A stretch of 64,000 nt of DNA from Ophioderma brevispina (taxonomy: Eukaryota; Echinodermata; Ophiuroidea; Amphilepidida; Ophiodermatidae), in contig JAMKCH010049271.1 in NCBI GenBank assembly GCA_023653785.1, forward strand, positions 124,001 to 188,000, read 5' to 3'. Made by a program: the position numbers and the translations under genes. Below, piece by piece: positions 57,895 to 64,000 of the stretch (positions within the stretch are counted from its first letter, which is position 1; every line of letters begins with the position of its first letter). The notes under the pieces are model-generated. The model was not told the origin of the DNA. It saw only the letters and a list, made by a program, of their open reading frames with translations, and did no database searches.

Positions 57895-58470
57895 ACATTA
57901 AAGCAATAATAGCACATTTTTTTTGAAGGCGGCCACCAATTTCTTCAACAATTTTGAGAGTTAGATTTTTACACGGTTGCATTGGTAACTGGCTAGGTAA
58001 CTATACCTGTAAATGACAATGCTCAAAAGTCAGTGTTGCAAACGGAAGGAATTTGTAATTAGAATTAATTAATATCGGATATCTCCGATAGTAATTCAAC
58101 GGCACTGGAAACGACCTTCCAATATGAAATAGCCGGGAAATAGCGCCATGTACATATCTACGCTCATCCATGTTTTTTTTGGTTCATGGCAGTCAGGTAG
58201 AGGTAATTTCGGATCGGGGGGGTGGCCACTATTCATCATGGACGCACATAAACTTAACCGCTGTCGTTACGTACAATCTGGGATTCCCACTTCTTAATTA
58301 CAAAATCGCTTATTTTATGATAAATAGGTATTTTTGAGCATTTTCGTTCGCATGGTGTAGTTTCCTAGACAATTACCAACATAACTGTGCGAAATATAAA
58401 ATTTTTAAAATTAGGCCGACTCTTAAAAATGTGCGTTTTTTTTAGTGAACTATTGATATCGTAACTCAAA
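57895..58470. mobile_element. Inverted-repeat element, ~575 bp
   Basis: The forward arm (57900-58050, beginning AGCAATAATAGCACATTTTT) and inverted arm (58310-58460) share blocks such as GAAGGCGGCC/GGCCGACTC, GTTGnnTTGGTAA/TTACCAAC, AACTACAC/GTGTAGTTT and AATGCTCAAAA/TTTTGAGCATT. The arm also matches 17560-17720. The centre is unique and non-coding. Confidence 0.6.
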
Positions 58471-58974
58471 AAAACAAAGAAGAGACACCAGGTTGTCACT
58501 ATACGACCAAGAGTAGATAAAACGTATTTCAAATCATGTAGTGACCTATCTTTATCGCATTAACTAGTAATATGGCTCTGAAGAACAAAATAAAAAGCAT
58601 GTCCAGATCTCGACTTTTTTACAATAATTTCTACGTCATCAGTACAGCAACGTGAATTCTGTCTGAAACAGGAACTAAATGTTTGTATAGTTGGAGTCGA
58701 AGCTACGAGTAGGAAAAAAGGAGATAATTGTAAAAAAAGGCTTACATGCAGAATATTATGGTGTCATGAAAAGTACAAACTACAGAACACTGAATGTGAC
58801 TTCGTGTTAAGACATGTTATATTGCGTTATCTACAAATTTACAAAATATAAATAACATTGTAATAGGACAGCTTAGCAGTTTCAGGTATACATTTCATTA
58901 TTTTGTCCTTTTTGAACTCTTGTTCACGTGCCATCGATTGAGACTTCCCTGGAAAATACGCCGACAGATATTTT
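58471..58974. other. No gene seen
   Basis: AT-rich; nothing recognised. Confidence 0.45.
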
Positions 58975-59150
58975 TCCCGAAAGAAATTTGCCACAGAAGG
59001 AATTTCTCCGATAGTAATTATCCGAACGGCACTTGTCCGAACGGCAATTGGTCTGAAATCGGAAAAAATGGTAATTGCTCCGAAAGGTTTGTACTCTGAT
59101 TGATCATTGCTCGAAAGGTCGTTTCCCCAAAAGAAAGCCTGTCATTTTTC
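58975..59150 (+). repeat. Minisatellite of TCCGAAnGGnAATTG units
   Basis: Words such as CCCGAAAGAAATTTG, TCCGATAGTAATTA, TCCGAACGGCACTTG, TCCGAACGGCAATTGG, TCCGAAAGGTTTGT and CTCGAAAGGTCGTTT follow at intervals of about 17-20 bp. The array is diverged with at least seven units. Confidence 0.75.
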
Positions 59151-59760
59151 GAGTACCGTTTGAGACGTATATGTGAAAAAAATCTGTTAGCCTAGCGGAA
59201 TTTGTATATAATTTCGTTGGGGAAAACGATTTTATTTCAAATTATTCCAAGTTAGATACATACATGTTAAAATAAGCACTCTTTTCGGACTAGGATTTTC
59301 ATTTCTTTTGGTCATTCGCCGGCCTTCAAAATAAATCGTTGCTCGATGTACTAGGTCATGGGAATTATTATTCGCTGGTGTATAAGAAAATGTTCTCGGC
59401 GACCTATTATTAGATCTGATGTCACATCAACTTTTAAATCCGAATACGGAAATTAATACTGTAACATATGCTTATTTGCTGTCCTACGCCCTTAATGGCT
59501 GAATGAATAATTGTGAAAGGAAATTTATAATTTCGAGTGAATTACTGCTGTGTCTTTAAAGATAGTGGTTTAGATTGATCCAGGTAACAAAAGAGTTACT
59601 TTAACAAATCTTGGGAATTTATGAACCCAGTGCAATCTTCTAGTATAAAATTATTGTTCGCAGGATAAAAGGGGAAGTCTCTAGGCAACCATTTCATGCT
59701 CCCTAGGAGAGGGTAGGAGTATTTTTAATTTTGCAAGTTTGATATCCGACTCAAAAATTA
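59151..59760. other. No gene seen
   Basis: AT-rich flank of the large TIR element. Confidence 0.45.
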
Positions 59761-62017
59761 GTCCAGGTACTTAAGGTCTGTGTAGCCAGAAGGCGGAAAT
59801 AAATAGGTAAAAGCTGAATTTTTCAGGATAGTTTTTCTGATGTTGTAAGGAGTAACATATCAAAGTCCCCGAGAATCCCTATATGCTATTTTTCAGAAAT
59901 AAGGGGGTAAAGTTTATACAGGGGTAAAAAATTAAAATGATTCAATTGAGCTTTAAAGTGGGACAATGGGACGACAGGAGACAGCAGACCATGACAGAGC
60001 ATGTGGCGTTTGTAACAGAAAAGAAGCAACCAATAAGAGAAGAATACAGCGTGTAGATTGTTATAACATGGCCGCTTGTAGCCTGTTTAGGAATGTCATC
60101 AGCCGAATATGGTGAAATCAGGACCGGAAACAAAAACTGGTATTGTGAAAACTGCACAGCACCCTCTACTATGTGTGTACATCCAGTGGTAAATGGTCAA
60201 CGAGCACTAGACTGCGATAAGTGTGGAGGATGACACATATTTTCATGTGGTGGTGGTGTAAGCGAAGAATGGTATGACAGAATTCAATCAGAAGAAATGA
60301 TTGCTATGCCCAGCAGGTGAGATTACAAGCATATCGTGGTTTAGTAGTAGTAAATTATAGCGACTCAGCATCCTCAGACTCGGACGATGAAATGCAGACT
60401 CTGACAGCTAATCAAAAAGGGAAATTATGCAACAAGAAAAAACTGAAACTCACAATAGAATTTTTCAGAGCATTGGAAATAAGAAAGCGGATGGAAATAA
60501 GAAAGCGAGCTTGAACTATAGTGTTTGACACAGAACCAGACTTTATTGGAGGGACAGAAACATGGTTAGATTCAGATACTACAAGTGCAGAGTTATTTCC
60601 AGAAGGGTTTACTCAGTCCACCGTAAAGATAGACAAGGAGATGCACATGGTGGTGTACTTCTTTTCTACAAAAGCGACCTAAATGTGACAAGGAGGAAAG
60701 ATCTGGAAAACAAAGGAGAGATACTATGGGTGTGAAGTGGACTTTGCAGACCGGCGTATCCTACTCATCGGAACAGTATACAAACCACACATAATGACAT
60801 TCAAGCCGTGGAAGACCTGGGGAAATCGCTTCAGGGAGAGCAAAGATGTATGATATTATATTGGTTAGAGACCTGAACCAACCAAATATTAACTGGGAAG
60901 AGTATCAAACCAAACCATCCAGCTTCAAGGGCCTACAGCGGAAAGATTACCTTGAATAGAAGGGAATGGCCTTGATCAACCAACACGTGGTGGTACCAAC
61001 ATCTAACCGAGTTTTGACAAATAACACAAGCATCATCCAAGAGGTCAAAGTGGATGAAGGGCTCAGTGACCATCAAAGAGTGGATGTAGACTTGAACCTA
61101 GTGATATTGAGAAAAAAGACCAAAGATATTGATTTACCGAGAAAGACGGCGGACACAGAAAAGATCAAGACTGAACTGAATGAGTTCCAAGAGATATATC
61201 AATTAAAGGCAACAGCATCAGTACAGGAAAAATGGGAAAAATAAAAAAGTAAAAAACACCAAAAAACACTTTTTAAAAAAAAAAAAAACCCAACCAAAAC
61301 AAGAAAACAGAGAATATTCCTTGGTTCAACATTTCACTAAGAAGACAAACTAGAAAGAAAAAACACGTCTGTACAACAGAGCAAAGAGAACAGGTGCAGC
61401 AAGTGATTGGAAAAGCATATAGAGACTGTTCGCACAACACTAGGAGGGCCCTCAACATGGCACGACACAAGTTCATCAGAGACAAGTTGACAGGTGACAT
61501 GACAGAAGACCCGAAGGCATTTTGGCAATTCATCAACAAACTTAAGAAAGAGGACGTGGGGATTGGTGACTTGAAAGTGGATAATAAAATAATCACAGAG
61601 ACAGGGAGAAGGCTGAAACACTGAATAATCAATTTACCAGTGTCTTCACAAATGAAAATAAGCAACATATACCGGAACCAGAGGGTGAAGCTCTACCAAC
61701 AATTCCAAACCTCAACATTACAGAAGGAGTACTGAAACAGTTAAAGAATCTCAAACCAATAAAACCCCAGGCCCAGATGGAATATTTCCTTGGTTCCTGA
61801 CAATGGTGACAGAGGAACTGACCCCTATGCTGACGGATGTTTTTGGAACATTTTATAATTTGACCCCTGTACAAACTTTACCCCCTTATTTCTCAAATAG
61901 CACACAGGGGATTCTTGGGGACTTTTGATATGTTGCTCCTTACAACATCAGGAAAATATTCTGAAAAATTCAGCTTCTACCCATTTATTTCCGGGTGTTT
62001 TTCTATATATCTTGGAC
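59761..62017 (+). mobile_element. 2.26-kb TA-flanked TIR element enclosing a LINE segment
   Basis: Outer ends GTCCAGG and its partner CTTGGAC are flanked by TA (59759-59760 and 62018-62019). The inverted ends run about 180 bp: GGAAATAAATAGGTAAAAGC, GCTGAATTTTTCAGGATA, TGATGTTGTAAGGAG, AACATATCAAA, GTCCCCGAGAATCCC, GAAATAAGGGGGTAAAGTTT and TACAGGGGT on the left are all present in inverted order on the right (61855-62000), at roughly 85-90% identity. Everything between is LINE-D sequence that begins and stops within a few bases of the inner edges of the arms. No transposase is encoded. A Tc1/mariner-like or related enzyme is inferred from TA. Confidence 0.8.
59950..61855 (+). pseudogene. LINE-D: ORF1 zinc fingers, endonuclease and N-terminal RT, truncated at both ends
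   Basis: ORF1 is seen as DRACGVCNRKEATNKRRIQ, then RVDCYNMAAC and WYCENC (59985-60155), followed by ALDCDKCGG (about 60208-60232), the layout of paired PHD-like fingers in some LINE ORF1 proteins. The endonuclease has IGGTETWLDSD (60547-60580), EILWV (60718-60733), RDLNQPNINWEEY (60868-60906; usually GDFNlPgInW) and GLSDHQRV (61059-61082). RT-region pieces are PKAFWQFINKLK (about 61513-61548), FTSVFTNE-like sequence near 61634-61655, and a GPDGI-like block near 61770. Coding stops near 61855, before the catalytic core and exactly where the right inverted arm begins. Several frameshifts. The lack of a 3' tail argues against simple LINE insertion and for capture. Confidence 0.8.
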
Positions 62018-62084
62018 TAAATATCTGGCAGTGCTCCGTCTCTGGCAGTGCTTCGCCTGGTCCGCGGAGTACCAAACTACTTCC

Positions 62085-62275
62085 CACAGCCACTTCAACC
62101 CAGTCCAAGTGCTGCTCGCTCCTACCAACTCTGAATGGCGTTCTTCCTGCTCCAGTCTTCACACCGGTGCTCCAACCCTGTCCAAGCGCTTCGAGCTCCT
62201 CCTCGTAGGTTCTACCAACTCCGAGTGGCGCTTCTCCTGTTCCAGACTTCACACCAACACTCCAACCCTGTCCTA
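62085..62275 (+). repeat. Pyrimidine-rich tandem repeat, 90-bp period
   Basis: CTACCAACTCTGAATGGCG...CTTCACACC...CTCCAACCCTGTCC at 62122 recurs from 62212 with period 90. A shorter duplication TCTGGCAGTGCTYCG lies just upstream (62024-62055). Two full units plus part of a third. Confidence 0.7.
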
Positions 62276-62290
62276 CTACTCCTCACACCC

Positions 62291-62967
62291 TTTACGCTCC
62301 CATAGCATCTCTACTGCTGGGACACAGCGCCACCTATTCCGCATCCGCATCGCTAATTGGCCGGCTATTCTTAGACATGCGCTACGTCATGTGACTCCCT
62401 AGCAGCCAAACGCTGTGTTAAAGGCTCTGCGATTAGCTTGAACAAGGAATGAAAAAACGGTTTCGCGGTACCTTGGATATCGCGAAATCAACGAATCAGG
62501 TGGTCGATCTGATGTTAGAAACGGGTTCCTGACAAAAAAGACCCCTTAGCTCACTAGTTTTTGTAAGCCTGGCGTGTGGCATGACTTGACAGCAGCAATC
62601 GAGAACTGAGCCAGCTGATAAGGTAAGAAAATTGCTTGTATGGATCGTATTTTTCACGTTTTTTCGCCTTTTCCCAAAAAATAAACCTATATTATAAACT
62701 TGTCAGCTAACTAGACGATTTAGTTAGAACTATTTTGGTGCGTAAATCGTTACGATAGGCCAAGTATTTTGCGCAATCTCCAGTGTACCGCAATGTACAG
62801 AAAATCCGAATCAACGCTATCTGACACTGTGTGTATGTGGAGTTTCCCACGCTCAGCCGATTATGATGTGGTTGATAACTCCCTAGCGCAGTGAAGATTT
62901 GCCAAGGTTTGCCAAGATTCAACAATGGCCGGCGCTGTGTGCTAAGACGGAAACGTAAAATGGGCGT
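62291..62967 (+). mobile_element. Uninterrupted copy B of the ~0.7-kb repeat
   Basis: Collinear with copy A (15280-16401) but lacking its 450-bp insertion: CCCACGCTCAGCCGATTATG at about 62847-62866 is the empty site. The ends are imperfectly inverted (ACACAGCGCC near the left; GGCGCTGTGTGC and TGGGCGTG near the right). Identity to copy A is about 85% by eye. Non-coding. Confidence 0.75.
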
Positions 62968-64000
62968 GTTGGTCATCCGTCTCGCTCTCACCGATCCACC
63001 ATCTCTGCTAGGGATGCTCCATTGACCTAGCCCTTGGGAAACCACGTTTATAATCCATCTGATGGGTTCCCTTGTTATTTTAGGGTCTTCTCAAAAGTTA
63101 AAAAATAATATTAAAATCACCAAACTCGGATATCATAAAAGAGGTATGTATAATAACCCAATGCTAATGGGATCATTAATGCTTAATATGTTAACTTTGG
63201 AAAACAACGTGAAAAATTCTGGTTAAAGGCCCAGTTTTAGTTATATGTAAAACAATGTCGAGTCCTGCCCCACCTGGCAAGTTTGAATGCTTCCCTCACT
63301 TGGTGCAACTTTACACTCTGTTGAGCTTGATTGAGTCAGTTGCTGTTCTGCCTGCCAAGGGGACAACTTGTGTGGAAGAAAAAATGACTGAGTTCAAAAT
63401 GTGAGGAACTTGTCTTTAATCTTCATGTACCAGCCAAGCATTCTTATTAGGAAAAGATGGTTTGAGGAATCCCAGCTTTTGGTAATAATTTGGGGAATAT
63501 TTCTTAAGAGCATGAAATTTTCTGGTGAATGAAATGTTTGTTGACTGTGTTATGTCAGCATTTTGAAGTTAGTTTTTATCACTTTTAGGTGGGGAATAAG
63601 GCATAATTTTTCCTTTTAGTCTTCAAAGACTTTCCCCTGGCCTTTAGCCCGCCCCTTTTCTCCTTACTTTTTGCCCTTGCTCCCTTCCTCTCCTCCGGTG
63701 TAAATAATTCCTGGGAGTAGGATTGGTTTGTGGATAGGAAGTGGATGCTAATTTTTTATCAATATGGGTGAACAATAGTCTCACAAAGGGTTAGTTAATC
63801 CAGGTCAACGGGAGCTGAAGAGGAGGGTAATGTGCAGACGAGTCGGGTATGGGAGGAAAGGCGAAAGACTGCAGGTGTTGTTTGATCAAGCTGGGAAGGA
63901 AAACGATTTGAGGACAGTTTTGATCTCGAAAAACAATGAATTTGCATAATTTTGGGAGGTGTGAAAGTGGAGGATGAAATTGTGGACCTTTGTGAAACGC
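62968..64000. other. No gene seen
   Basis: A C/T-rich patch at 63640-63700 and A/G-rich sequence after 63800, but no reading frame or repeat that I can name. Confidence 0.45.

Noticed and set aside
61273..61668. A 131-codon minus-strand frame rich in L, S, C and F
   Set aside because: Antisense to the LINE-D RT-linker coding sequence.
62..62402. Scattered 60-100-codon frames on both strands
   Set aside because: Expected by chance at this length; most lack family resemblance, many are mirrored on the opposite strand.

Overview
This window reads as animal (metazoan) nuclear DNA. It is AT-rich and stop-rich on both strands, has no run of long adjacent reading frames, and is built largely from decayed mobile elements. 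The mix of CR1/L2-like non-LTR retrotransposons, a tRNA-derived SINE, many small elements with terminal inverted repeats flanked by TTAA or TA, fold-back elements and minisatellites suggests a marine invertebrate. An echinoderm, hemichordate or other deuterostome is my guess from general resemblance only. I see no bacterial operons, rRNA, convincing tRNA gene or CRISPR array. No host protein-coding gene can be named. One short open stretch on the minus strand (32275-32478) ends in a good splice donor and is the only host exon candidate.

Layout. 1-13500: mostly featureless AT-rich sequence carrying hairpins and a dense cluster of non-autonomous DNA elements. These include an 862-bp TA-flanked element with very long inverted ends (10799-11660), TTAA-flanked elements at 5971-6306, 11930-12288 and 13120-13466, and a fold-back element split by the last of these. 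13788-18110: a 193-bp palindromic element whose sister copy lies at 54263-54455, a two-copy ~0.7-kb repeat (15280-16401, sister at 62291-62967) broken by a TIR insertion, and a G25 tract.

19850-24298: a decayed LINE (LINE-A, endonuclease to 3' tail) interrupted by a ~1.5-kb TIR element. 25713-26629: a 917-bp TTAA element carrying a triple AGGTCA motif. 27276-27597: a candidate LTR followed by a near-perfect tRNA-Pro primer-binding site. 33309-36256: three inverted-repeat elements, one of which (34567-35721) encloses a Penelope-like peptide fragment. 41990-45830: LINE-B (zinc knuckle, endonuclease, RT). 49340-52442: LINE-C, whose ORF1 and RT C-terminus survive while the middle is missing.

53330-64000: degenerate tandem repeats, the second 193-bp element, a SINE (55430-55840), an element with a perfect 8-bp target duplication (57099-57418), an inverted-repeat element (57895-58470), a minisatellite, and a 2.26-kb TIR element (59761-62017). 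The space between the ends of that last element is filled by the 5' two-thirds of a LINE (LINE-D).

The parts do not form a pathway. Their relation is historical: elements inserted into, captured by or duplicated from one another. The nested boundaries give a relative order of events, and the LINE-bearing TIR element and the Penelope-bearing inverted repeat are the most unusual structures here.
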